This document shows positions 43,254-51,167 of a DNA stretch of 64,000 bases, piece after piece. This DNA comes from TMED109 sp002171375 (lineage in GTDB: Bacteria > Pseudomonadota > Alphaproteobacteria > TMED109). The stretch is taken from the NCBI GenBank assembly GCA_965657505.1, contig CBFHON010000005.1, forward strand, positions 1 to 64,000, read 5' to 3'. Position 1 is the stretch's first letter. Every line of letters begins with the position of its first letter. The notes under the pieces were generated by a model that was not told where the DNA came from, ran no database searches, and saw nothing but the letters and a program-made list of their open reading frames with translations. The position numbers were made by a program, and so were the translations under genes.

Positions 43254-43615
43254 CTATTTTAAATTAAATTGAACTCTTCTATCTATATATTTATCAAAAA
43301 TAATCGTTGCATAAAATATTACAGATGCAAAAAATAGGGTTGAAATTAATGTATTTTGAAAGAATGGTATTGCTAAGATATAACAACTAGTTAGCCCCTC
43401 TAATGTAGCTGGATACATGCCACTTAACATCCATACAGAAAAGTTTGTTAAAATAAAAAAAATACAAGCTCCTATAAATGACAAATATATATATATTTTA
43501 TAAGCGTAAATTTTCTAGAAAAAAATATACCTATAAAAACATTAAGAACTATATAATGCAGAAATATAACTAATAGCTCTTTAAATTGATAAGTGCTATT
43601 CAATATAAGATTTAC
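43254..43615 (-). pseudogene. Decayed DUF6580-family membrane protein gene
   Basis: The downstream part (43484-43254, 76 residues from a TTG) is the C-terminal half of a DUF6580 membrane protein: F-F-I-L-T-N-F-S-V-W-M-L-S-G-M-Y-P-x-T-L-x-G-L. Upstream, a second frame (43615-43472) continues the same protein (V-I-F-L-H-Y-I-V-L-N-V-F-I-G-I-F) and ends in a stop just past the join. The frames switch at an A-T dinucleotide run (about 43486-43497), so an indel there split the gene; the N-terminal third is also missing. Confidence 0.65.
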
Positions 43616-43715
43616 TCATATTTCTTTCAGTAGATCCTATACCTAGTTTAATATTTATACTAATTTACAATTATTAAATATTAAAAACTATTTAACCTTA
43701 GTTTTAGGAGATATT

Positions 43716-44255
43716 ATGACTAGACATTATGAAGAAGCAGAAGGTTTATGTGAAAATATAGATCAAGAAACTCAATCTTATATTTTTAATCAAACGATGA
43801 TTAGGATTAAGGATCCTATAGTTTCATTAGATTTTTACACACGTATTATAGGAATGAAATTATATAGAAAAATAGATTTTCCTGATATGCAATTTACATT
43901 ATATTTTTTAGCTATGCCTGGAGATGTAGACGATAATAATACTCCTGAAGATTCTAACAAGAGAACTACATGGACATTCTCTCAAAGAGCTATGCTAGAG
44001 CTAACCCATAATTGGGGCACAGAGCATGACGAAAGTTTCAAACACCATAATGGTAATTCAGAACCCCAAGGTTTTGGTCATATTGGTTTTTCTGTTCCCG
44101 ATGTATATGCGGCATCAAAACGTTTTGAAAAATTAGGAGTTAAGTTTGTTAAAAAACCAGATGATGGAAAAATGAAAGGCTTAGCATTTATTGAGGATCC
44201 AGATGGATATTGGATAGAAATATTGCAGGCGAATATGATAGAAAAAAATTCTTAA
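43716..44255 (+). CDS. gloA: Lactoylglutathione lyase (glyoxalase I)
   Basis: Isomerises the methylglyoxal-glutathione hemithioacetal. The 179-residue protein has the eukaryote-like layout: Q-T-M-I-R-I-K-D (metal ligand Gln near 36), L-E-L-T-H-N-W-G-T-E (Glu ligand near 97), G-F-G-H-I-G-F (His ligand near 123) and W-I-E-I-L (Glu ligand near 173). All four ligands are present. It requires glutathione, consistent with gshA at 51.9 kb. The 3' end overlaps convergent D-amino-acid dehydrogenase by 4 bp. Confidence 0.95.
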   Translation: MTRHYEEAEGLCENIDQETQSYIFNQTMIRIKDPIVSLDFYTRIIGMKLYRKIDFPDMQFTLYFLAMPGDVDDNNTPEDSNKRTTWTFSQRAMLELTHNWGTEHDESFKHHNGNSEPQGFGHIGFSVPDVYAASKRFEKLGVKFVKKPDDGKMKGLAFIEDPDGYWIEILQANMIEKNS

Positions 44256-45403
44256 ATCAATTCACTAATATATTTTGCTGAATAAGCACTCAATGTCCAA
44301 CCTAGATGTCCGTGACCAGTATTATAAAAAACTTTTTTATTTTTTTTACTTTTATTAATTATTGGCATCATATTAGGTGTCATGGGTCTAAGACCAGCCC
44401 ATGGTTTTATATCTTCTGTATTAATATTTGGAAAGTTAGTTTCTGCCCATCTTATTAATGGTCTTACTCTATTCCATTTAATATCTGTGTTGTATCCTGC
44501 AAATTCTGCAGTTCCAGCTATTCTTAATCTTTTTTCTCCTAATCTTGCAGTAACTATCTTTTTTTCATCATCTAGTAGACTAACCCAAGGGGAATTATTA
44601 CCTGGGTTATTAATTGTAATGCTATAGCCTTTAACTGGATATATAGGTAAATTATCACCAATACTATTTGCAAGTTTTCTAGACCCTATTCCAGCACAAA
44701 CTAATACCAAGTCAGAATTAATTAGTTCTTCATGAATATTTTCAGCATGATGTTTTATGAATTGTACATTATACTTATTTTCTAATATATTACTTAATTC
44801 CATACAGAATTTGTGTATGTCTCCCGTAAAGTCAGTAGTATTATAAAAGCCTCCAACTATATTCTCATTAGCTAATGATGGTTCAATATTATTTAACTCA
44901 CTTTTATTAACTTCCCACCTTTCTAAACCTGCTAATTTATATATTTTATTAGTTTCTCTTGCTAAGTTTAATTGTTTTATATCTTTATAAATATGCAGGA
45001 TACCTTTTTGAAGCATATCAAATTCTATATTTTCTTCATCAGCTATTGTTTTATATAACATACCGGAATTTAAGGCCATTTTGCATGTTTCTAGTGTATT
45101 ATTTTTTCTTTGTGAAATTGAATTAATAAACTTTATAAACCATTTTATTTTGTGCAGGTCAGGTTTTAATGAAATAAGAAGAGGAGCGTCTTTTTTTAAT
45201 ATCCACTTACTTGCTTGTCTTATATTTTTCCAACTATTCCATGTTTCTGAATTAGATGCGCTAATCTGACATCCATTAGCATAAGAGGTTGCCATTGCTG
45301 GATACCTTCTTTCGTCTACTATAGTTACTTGGTGGTTATTTTTAGCTAAATAATAGGCAGAAGTAATACCCGTAATTCCACTTCCAATAATTTTGATTTT
45401 CAT
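44252..45403 (-). CDS. FAD-dependent D-amino-acid dehydrogenase (DadA-like)
   Basis: Membrane-associated flavoprotein oxidising D-amino acids into the respiratory chain. The dinucleotide-binding motif G-S-G-I-T-G-I-T-S-A-Y-Y is at 7-18, followed by V-D-E-R-R-Y-P at 29-35, and the C-terminal FAD motif G-H-G-H-L-G-W-T near 364. At 383 residues it is about 30 shorter than typical DadA, but both ends look intact. Repeat R7 lies directly upstream. No alanine racemase is adjacent. Confidence 0.88.
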   Translation of the reverse strand: MKIKIIGSGITGITSAYYLAKNNHQVTIVDERRYPAMATSYANGCQISASNSETWNSWKNIRQASKWILKKDAPLLISLKPDLHKIKWFIKFINSISQRKNNTLETCKMALNSGMLYKTIADEENIEFDMLQKGILHIYKDIKQLNLARETNKIYKLAGLERWEVNKSELNNIEPSLANENIVGGFYNTTDFTGDIHKFCMELSNILENKYNVQFIKHHAENIHEELINSDLVLVCAGIGSRKLANSIGDNLPIYPVKGYSITINNPGNNSPWVSLLDDEKKIVTARLGEKRLRIAGTAEFAGYNTDIKWNRVRPLIRWAETNFPNINTEDIKPWAGLRPMTPNMMPIINKSKKNKKVFYNTGHGHLGWTLSAYSAKYISELI

Positions 45404-45407
45404 AAGA

Positions 45408-45456
45408 TCACTCTACCAGACAAAATATTTATCTACAAATTTTGGTAAAAATTTTC
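45408..45456 (+). repeat. Interspersed repeat, copy R7 (diverged)
   Basis: Carries A-C-T-C-T-A-C-C-A-G-A and T-T-A-T-C-T-A-C-A-A-A-T, matching copy R6 over about 33 bases in the same orientation; the G-G-A-G-T-A-G-G-T-G-G end is eroded. Placed just upstream of the minus-strand D-amino-acid dehydrogenase start. Confidence 0.6.
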
Positions 45457-45468
45457 TTCATTTTTAAG

Positions 45469-45846
45469 CTATAGTTTCTTATCATTTTCTTTTGCTATAA
45501 CACAATGAGTTAGTCTATTAAAACGCCAATTAGCAAAACTTATATATAGCAAATCTAAAATTTGCTTTATAATTGGAAGAGCAGCCAGCTTTGCTAAAAA
45601 ATTCCAATATTTAAGGTTTTTCCAAATGACAATAAAAGCGTCTATCCCCTTATGTAATTTATTATTATTATCAATTACATGAAGTATTTTGAGCGCATCA
45701 GAAGTTTTGATCTCATAATTTATTAGAGTATTACTTTTTATATTAACATCTTGCCAGTTAAAAGTACCACCAGGAGCAACTTTTTTGTAGTAATTGATTT
45801 CTTTACTACATAAGTTACATTTACCATCATAAAATACATTAATCAT
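45469..45846 (-). CDS. DCC-family thiol-disulfide oxidoreductase-like (DUF393)
   Basis: 125-residue protein of the DUF393 'DCC' family, named for the Asp-x-x-Cys-x-x-Cys signature: here Y-D-G-K-C-N-L-C at 6-13. The thioredoxin-like fold and the terminal R-F-N-R-L-T-H-C segment are also typical. Presumed redox role, unproven. It precedes the D-amino-acid dehydrogenase gene on the same strand, separated by repeat R7. Confidence 0.88.
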   Translation of the reverse strand: MINVFYDGKCNLCSKEINYYKKVAPGGTFNWQDVNIKSNTLINYEIKTSDALKILHVIDNNNKLHKGIDAFIVIWKNLKYWNFLAKLAALPIIKQILDLLYISFANWRFNRLTHCVIAKENDKKL

Positions 45847-45943
45847 ATTATTAAAATAATCCTCTTTTATTATTGTTCAAGAGCAATAGACTATTTTTTT
45901 AAAGGTATAAAGGTGAATATTTAATAAAATATTAATTGTATAA

Positions 45944-46357
45944 TCATGAATTAATATAGTTTTTTAGGTTTAAATTTTCAGTTTCATAGATTTCAATTAA
46001 TCTTTTTACAACATCACCTATTGATACAATGCCTAAAAGCTTATCTTTTTCTATAATTGGAATATGACGTATTTTTTTTTTATTCATTAGCTCCATTAAT
46101 TCAGATGAACTAAAAGATAAGTCACAATTTATAATATTAGTACTCATAATATCTTCTATATTTTTAAAATTATCATTATAATTTTTTACGATATCTCTTT
46201 CAGAAACCATTCCTATAGCATTTTTTTCTTTATCGACTACAACTGCTGCTCCAATATTATTAGATGATAATAAATCAATTAATTCAGAAATTAGAGCACC
46301 TTTATGAATAGTTATACATCCTCTATTTGCTAATTTTTCAACAAGTTTACCCTTCAT
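45944..46357 (-). CDS. Tandem CBS-domain protein
   Basis: Two CBS domains fill nearly all of this 137-residue protein, a stand-alone adenine-nucleotide-sensing module. First-domain motif G-M-V-S-E-R-D-I and second-domain motif G-I-V-S-I-G-D-V-V are clear. The frame is open to 46372, but the ATG at 46357 has G-G-G-G-A-G positioned 7 bases upstream and is preferred. Repeat R8 lies upstream. No partner enzyme is adjacent. Confidence 0.9.
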   Translation of the reverse strand: MKGKLVEKLANRGCITIHKGALISELIDLLSSNNIGAAVVVDKEKNAIGMVSERDIVKNYNDNFKNIEDIMSTNIINCDLSFSSSELMELMNKKKIRHIPIIEKDKLLGIVSIGDVVKRLIEIYETENLNLKNYINS

Positions 46358-46394
46358 ATAAAGTCTCCCCATTTAAATATTATCATATAACAAG

Positions 46395-46458
46395 TAAATT
46401 ATACAAATTTTGGAGTATGCTGGCAGAGTAAAATATTTATGATAATATAATTTTATGA
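46395..46458 (+). repeat. Interspersed repeat, copy R8 and shared upstream region
   Basis: T-A-C-A-A-A-T-T-T-T-G-G-A-G-T-A-T-G-C-T-G-G aligns with T-A-C-A-A-A-T-A-C-T-G-G-A-G-T-A-G-G-T-G-G in copy R3, and the alignment continues through A-T-A-A-T-T-T-T-A-T-G-A to the start codons at 37806 and 46455. The left half of the repeat is not recognisable here. Confidence 0.6.
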
Positions 46459-46805
46459 AGAAATTAGTATTAATATTTTTATCTATATTTTTTATCTATA
46501 GCGCTTTCGCTATGGCTAAAACATTAATTTGGCAGTGCCAAGTTATTATGATTAATGACGAAAAACAAACCAATGGTAAAATAAATAAATACAAAATAGA
46601 TGTCACTACTCCCATGGTTTGGGTTGGAGATGAAACAAGATGGTCGGGTTTTTCTAATACTCAATTTTCATATGATAAAGATAATCATACTCTATCCTCT
46701 TCAAGTAAACTTTGGAATGGAATCTATTATTTAGTAGAACGAAAAATTGTATTTATTAATAATAATGCTAATTTAAAAGTTATTTATAAGTGCAATACTC
46801 TATAG
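46455..46805 (+). CDS. Small secreted W-x-C protein, paralogue B
   Basis: 116 residues, signal peptide about 1-20 (ending A-M-A). The mature part shares its plan with the protein at 37806: I-W-Q-C near the start, Y-K-I-D-V-T-T-P-M-V-W-V, T-R-W, and a C-terminal Y-K-C-N. One disulfide between first and last cysteines is likely. The upstream regions of the two genes also align (repeats R3 and R8). Function unknown. Confidence 0.7.
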   Translation: MKKLVLIFLSIFFIYSAFAMAKTLIWQCQVIMINDEKQTNGKINKYKIDVTTPMVWVGDETRWSGFSNTQFSYDKDNHTLSSSSKLWNGIYYLVERKIVFINNNANLKVIYKCNTL

Positions 46806-46844
46806 TTTTTTTAATTATGATTAATAATAAAGATGGTTATCATT

Positions 46845-48044
46845 ATGAATTTAAATTTTAAAAAACAAGATATAATATTTCAAAAAGAAGTTAGAGCTTT
46901 TATAAATGAGAATTTAAGTCACATTACTAAAAAAAAGACTGAAGAGGGTTTCCATTTAACTAAAGAAGATATGGTAAATTGGTATAATAAATTATCTAAA
47001 AAAGGATGGATGGCACCAAACTGGCCAGAGCAATATGGAGGAACTAATTGGACTATAACGCAAAGATATATATTTAGTAACGAATGTGCTAAAGCAAGTG
47101 CTCCAGATGGAGAATATACATTTGGAGTAACTATGGTTGGCCCAGTTATAATGAAATATGGGACTTTGGAACAAAAAAAATATTATTTACCAAAAATTTT
47201 ATCTAATACTCATTGGTGGTGTCAGGGTTACTCTGAACCAGGGTCTGGCTCAGATTTAGCCTCTTTATCTACAAAAGCAGAAAAAGTAAAAGGCGGATAT
47301 AAAATTAATGGTACAAAAACATGGACAACAATGGCTCATTTTGCAGACATGATGTTTATTTTAGTTAGAACCAGCTCTGATGGTAAACCTCAAGAAGGTA
47401 TTTCATTTATGTTACTTGATATGAAATCAGATGGTGTATCTGTTAAACCCATTATTACTTTAGATGGCAGCCATTATATTAATATGGTTTATTTACAAGA
47501 TGTTTTTATACCCAATAAAAATTTAATTTATGAAGAGAATAAAGGTTGGACTGTAGCTAAATATTTATTAGGCCATGAACGTACAAATAATGCACAAGTT
47601 GCAAGTTCCAAGAAAGCTTTATCTAAAATAAGAAAAATAGCGAAGCTCAAGATTAATGGAGTAAACTCTTTAAGTAAGGATGATCGTTTTATGGATAAGC
47701 TTTCTAAATGTGATACAAGATTACAAGCTTTAGAATATGATTTAATTAAGACTATTTCTAATGAAATAAAAGGTATTAGTCCATCTACAGAGGCTAACAT
47801 GTTAAAAATTAGAGGATCTGAAATACAGCAGGAGTTAACAGAACTAGTTTTAGAAGCTAGCGGTTATTATTCTTATTCTGATCAATCAAATACCTTGGAT
47901 GTTGGAATGAATGAACCCATAGTAGGACCTTCTTGGACTAGTACGTCGGCACAAAAGTATTTTGATATGAGAAAAACTACTATTTATGCTGGTTCTACTG
48001 AAATCCAAAAAAATATTTTAGCAAAAATGGTATTAGAGTTATAA
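46845..48044 (+). CDS. Acyl-CoA dehydrogenase
   Basis: FAD-dependent acyl-CoA dehydrogenase, 399 residues from ATG 46845. That start gives the family's usual N-terminus (L-N-F-K-K-Q-D-I-x-F-Q-K-E-V-R); an ATG 12 bp earlier is possible. Visible are G-Y-S-E-P-G-S-G-S-D-L-A-S-L near 135 and T-W-T-T-M-A near 168, and the C-terminal A-G-S-T-E-I-Q-K-N motif near 385. The catalytic glutamate position is not obvious, so substrate class (short-, long-chain, or steroid/branched) is open. It follows the secreted W-x-C gene and marks the right end of the repeat-rich region. Confidence 0.9.
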   Translation: MNLNFKKQDIIFQKEVRAFINENLSHITKKKTEEGFHLTKEDMVNWYNKLSKKGWMAPNWPEQYGGTNWTITQRYIFSNECAKASAPDGEYTFGVTMVGPVIMKYGTLEQKKYYLPKILSNTHWWCQGYSEPGSGSDLASLSTKAEKVKGGYKINGTKTWTTMAHFADMMFILVRTSSDGKPQEGISFMLLDMKSDGVSVKPIITLDGSHYINMVYLQDVFIPNKNLIYEENKGWTVAKYLLGHERTNNAQVASSKKALSKIRKIAKLKINGVNSLSKDDRFMDKLSKCDTRLQALEYDLIKTISNEIKGISPSTEANMLKIRGSEIQQELTELVLEASGYYSYSDQSNTLDVGMNEPIVGPSWTSTSAQKYFDMRKTTIYAGSTEIQKNILAKMVLEL

Positions 48045-48045
48045 A

Positions 48046-48207
48046 TTAAAATTTTCTTAAGATTAATCTGATTAAATTTTTTAAAATGACAAATATAAAT
48101 GGACTTTTAATAATTTTAAGAAGTAATAATCTTAATTTTGGAAAGTATTTATATGAGATATAAATAGTAATAAATATTATCAATAATAGAAAAGTTAATT
48201 TAATCAT
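48046..48207 (-). CDS. Possible 53-residue membrane protein
   Basis: An ATG at 48207 opens 53 codons: a hydrophobic helix at about 4-19 followed by basic, leucine/isoleucine-rich sequence (L-R-L-L-L-L-K-I-I-K) and an R-L-I-L-R-K-F end. It fills the spacer between the acyl-CoA dehydrogenase and GlcG-like genes. No ribosome site or family is recognised, so it could be chance in A+T-rich DNA. Confidence 0.3.
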   Translation of the reverse strand: MIKLTFLLLIIFITIYISYKYFPKLRLLLLKIIKSPFIFVILKNLIRLILRKF

Positions 48208-48357
48208 ATTAAAATTTTACCACAATTCTTTTTTTCTACAATTACGATTATAAGATGTATTTTACATAAATTATTAAATTTAAAATAATTCTAGTTAATT
48301 AACACAAATATATACATTATAATTTTAATAGTTTTAATTTTTATTTTGGAGATAGAT

Positions 48358-48864
48358 ATGAAATTTTTTAAATTAGTTTTTATTACACTTTTTTCACTAC
48401 TTTATATAAATAATAGTGCTTTTTCGTTAGAACTTAAACCAGTTATTAGCTTGGATATTGCAAAAAAAATGGCTGATGCTTGTGAATTAAAAAGAGCAGA
48501 AAAAAAATGGAATCCAATTAATATAGCTATAGTTGATTCTGGAGCAGATTTAATTTTATTTCGCAGACAAGATGGAGCTTTTCTAGGAAGTATTGATATC
48601 GCTATACGAAAAGCTACTTCTTCAGCGATGATACCACGCTCTACTAGAAAAGTAGGTGAATTAGCTTATGCTAAAGATGGTAAATTAGGACCACGCCCAG
48701 GTGTTGCAACAGTAGATTTTTTAGTTCCATTTGCGGGAGGATTACCAATTAGAACAGATAAAGGTCATTTGATAGGAGCTATAGGTATTAGCGGAGCTAG
48801 TTCAGATCAGGATGAAGAATGTGCACAAGCTGCTATAGATTCTGTAAGAGATTTATTGAATTAA
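48358..48864 (+). CDS. Secreted GlcG/HbpS-like protein (DUF336)
   Basis: 168-residue periplasmic protein: signal peptide about 1-23, then a GlcG/HbpS domain with the conserved N-I-A-I-V-D-S-G-A-D-L core, I-R-K-A-T-S-S, V-P-F-A-G-G-L-P-I and I-G-A-I-G-I-S-G-A-S motifs, ending D-E-E-C-A-Q-A-A. HbpS relatives bind haem; others accompany glycolate or diol use. The ATG at 48358 is chosen because G-G-A-G lies 6 bases ahead; an in-frame TTG at 48346 overlaps that site. A strong hairpin follows. Confidence 0.88.
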   Translation: MKFFKLVFITLFSLLYINNSAFSLELKPVISLDIAKKMADACELKRAEKKWNPINIAIVDSGADLILFRRQDGAFLGSIDIAIRKATSSAMIPRSTRKVGELAYAKDGKLGPRPGVATVDFLVPFAGGLPIRTDKGHLIGAIGISGASSDQDEECAQAAIDSVRDLLN

Positions 48865-48888
48865 CATAAAAATTTATAGTGGTTTTTT

Positions 48889-48917
48889 ATAAGGCTCTTT
48901 TTATTAAAGAGTCTTAT
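48889..48917. terminator. Bidirectional hairpin between convergent genes
   Basis: A-T-A-A-G-G-C-T-C-T-T-T pairs with A-A-A-G-A-G-T-C-T-T-A-T, 12 bp with one G-U, around a 5-base loop. It lies between the GlcG-like gene and the convergent glycosyltransferase gene. No clear U-run follows on either side, so termination strength is uncertain. Confidence 0.55.
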
Positions 48918-48934
48918 AGATTAAATAAAACTAA

Positions 48935-49495
48935 CTAATCTATATCTTTTAAAGTTTTAACAAATGAAATTTTTTTAGATATATGAATATTATTCTTTAC
49001 TTGCTCCAAAGTGTTGTTTTGTGACCAAATTATATTATTGAATAAACCTTTTATTTTTTTGCTTTCTGATATTCCTATCAACCAGAAGCCTCCATCTTCG
49101 GCAGGACCAAATACTATATTTGATGTATATAGCTTTTTCCATGCATTCAAAATTATTGAACTATTAATATCAAGAATATCACTTCCTATAATAATTATTT
49201 TATTAGGGTTTTTAGATAACACTCTCCACATTTTTTCTCCAATATCGCCTGGACCTTGGGGTATTCTTTTTATTTTAGGAAAGATTGATTTAGGCCAGTT
49301 TAGTAATGCGTTATCTGGACTTATACATAATTTTAAATTTATTCTTTTATCCGCTTTAATTTTAATTATTGTTCTTAATAAATTGCGATAATAAAAATTA
49401 GCCCCTAATGATTTTCCTATTTTATTTTTTAATCGGCTTTTACCTATAGAAATTTCTGGGCGTCTCGCAAAAATAATTAAATTAACTTTTTCCAT
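48935..49495 (-). CDS. TIGR04282-type glycosyltransferase (DUF2064)
   Basis: 186-residue nucleotidyl/glycosyltransferase-like protein of the DUF2064 group. The N-terminal I-I-F-A-R-R-P-E, the central I-G-S-D-I-L-D metal-binding segment and the F-G-P-A-E-D-G-G-F-W-L-I motif are diagnostic. Databases label this family an arsenosugar-biosynthesis glycosyltransferase, usually paired with TIGR04283, which is the gene just upstream (14-bp overlap). The reaction itself has not been shown for most members. Confidence 0.85.
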   Translation of the reverse strand: MEKVNLIIFARRPEISIGKSRLKNKIGKSLGANFYYRNLLRTIIKIKADKRINLKLCISPDNALLNWPKSIFPKIKRIPQGPGDIGEKMWRVLSKNPNKIIIIGSDILDINSSIILNAWKKLYTSNIVFGPAEDGGFWLIGISESKKIKGLFNNIIWSQNNTLEQVKNNIHISKKISFVKTLKDID

Positions 49496-50189
49496 TTCTA
49501 TTTCTTAAATATATTTTATTTATGTTATTAATATTAAAGCCTAGAAAGTATAAAGCTAAACAATAAACATTTATAATTGGCCTCAATAACCATCCTTGAT
49601 TTTCAAATCGTATTGCATCAGTTATAACATAGCTATCTAGTATCTTTATATTTTTAAAACCAATATTTCTAATAATTTCTACATCTTCCATTATAGGTAT
49701 ATTTTTGTAGCCTCCAATATTTTTATAAAAAAATTTTGAAATTAATAAGCCCTGATCTCCATATGGTAATTTTAAATACTTAGATCTGATATTTACAATC
49801 ATTTTAAGTAAATATGACCATATATTATTTTTATTGAATTTAATTTTAAAAGAAGCAGCTTTATTATTATTTATTTCTTTAGATATGAAATTTTTTATAT
49901 CTATTATATTATTTTTTTCTAAAATTGTATCCGAATGGAGGAACAATATCCATTCAGTAGAAACATTTTTAGCTCCTAAAAGTAATTGAGTGCCCCTACT
50001 TTTTTTAGATCTAATTATTTTAGTTTTATATTCTTTAGATATTTCTATTGTTAAATCTTTAGAGTTTGCATCTACTATTATAATTTTATTAAAATATTTA
50101 GAGATGGAATTAAGGGTATTATTAATTGTTTTTTCTGAATTATAAGTTGGGATAACTATAGTTACGTTTTCTAAAAATAAATTTTGCAT
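49482..50189 (-). CDS. TIGR04283-type family 2 glycosyltransferase
   Basis: GT2-fold glycosyltransferase of 235 residues. I-V-I-P-T-Y-N near residue 10, the V-D-A-N-S-K-D near 42, and L-F-L-H-S-D-T (metal-binding D-x-D-like) near 85 are visible, with a Y-G-D-Q-G motif typical of this group. The frame is open to 50246 within ubiA, but ATG 50189, 2 bp after the ubiA stop, is preferred. It overlaps the TIGR04282 gene by 14 bp; the pair is a recognised unit. Confidence 0.88.
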   Translation of the reverse strand: MQNLFLENVTIVIPTYNSEKTINNTLNSISKYFNKIIIVDANSKDLTIEISKEYKTKIIRSKKSRGTQLLLGAKNVSTEWILFLHSDTILEKNNIIDIKNFISKEINNNKAASFKIKFNKNNIWSYLLKMIVNIRSKYLKLPYGDQGLLISKFFYKNIGGYKNIPIMEDVEIIRNIGFKNIKILDSYVITDAIRFENQGWLLRPIINVYCLALYFLGFNINNINKIYLRNRNGKS

Positions 50190-50191
50190 AG

Positions 50192-51058
50192 TTAATTTAT
50201 AATATAAATATTTAAAATCATTCCTGACCACATTAAAAAGCCACATAAATTTGAATTTTTAAAGCCTTTGCTGAATTTATGTGTATCTGTGATTTTAGTA
50301 TAAGCTGCATTATAAGTCTGCCATAGACCCAGAGTTATAACTAATAATATCATTAATAAATGAAAATTATTTAATAATAAAGAAATACTAAATATAATGC
50401 TACTTATAAAGTATGCAGAAGCTGCAAAGAAACCTGAATTATGCTTCATTTTAGTTACAGTAGATTTTACTCCTGTAATTTTATCATCTACGTAGTCTTG
50501 CATAGCATAAAGAGTATCATAGCCTATTGTCCAAAAAATAGCTCCAATATATAGGGTAAAGACTATATAATTTGGATAATTATTTGTTATACAGCTGTAA
50601 CCAATTAAAATTCCGATGTTAAATGTAATACCAAGCCAAATCTGTGGAAAAAAGGTAATTCTTTTGGTTAAAGGGTAAATAATTATTAACGGAATACTAA
50701 TTATAGAAATAATAATAGCTGGAAGAGACAGATTATACAAAATGTATAATCCTAATATCAACATTAAAAATATAAAAACTAAACCATCTAGCACTGTAAG
50801 TTTTCCAGAAGCAATAGGCCTACTTTTAGTTCTATTAGTTTTTTTATCAATATTTCTATCTAAGATATCGTTCCATGCACATCCAGCAGCTCTTAAAATA
50901 AATGATCCAATAAATAAAAGAATTGTATATTTAAAGAAGATTAATAATTCAGGTTTTGCCATCATTACGCCCCATAAACAAGGCCATGCTAATAATAATG
51001 CACCTGTAGGATTATTAAACCTTCCTAAAATATAATAATTTTTTATTTTTTTTATCAT
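50192..51058 (-). CDS. ubiA: 4-hydroxybenzoate polyprenyltransferase
   Basis: Membrane prenyltransferase of ubiquinone synthesis, 288 residues with about eight hydrophobic helices. The two aspartate-rich magnesium/diphosphate motifs are present: N-D-I-L-D-R-N-I-D near 63-71 and D-Y-V-D-D near 188-192, plus the N-R-T-K-S-R-P-I loop. It heads a run with the two TIGR glycosyltransferases on the minus strand and is divergent from rsmE. Confidence 0.94.
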   Translation of the reverse strand: MIKKIKNYYILGRFNNPTGALLLAWPCLWGVMMAKPELLIFFKYTILLFIGSFILRAAGCAWNDILDRNIDKKTNRTKSRPIASGKLTVLDGLVFIFLMLILGLYILYNLSLPAIIISIISIPLIIIYPLTKRITFFPQIWLGITFNIGILIGYSCITNNYPNYIVFTLYIGAIFWTIGYDTLYAMQDYVDDKITGVKSTVTKMKHNSGFFAASAYFISSIIFSISLLLNNFHLLMILLVITLGLWQTYNAAYTKITDTHKFSKGFKNSNLCGFLMWSGMILNIYIIN

Positions 51059-51167
51059 AGTATTTAATAATGTTTGGAATATAAAATTAATTTGTACTAA
51101 ACTATATTTTTTTATTATTTAATGTTTACCATATAAATTAAACTTATAGAAGATTTTAGAATAGGAT

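Noticed and set aside
36281..46458. Repeated units as a CRISPR array
   Set aside because: Copies are 0.5-4 kb apart, imperfect and lie between genes, with no regular spacers and no cas genes.
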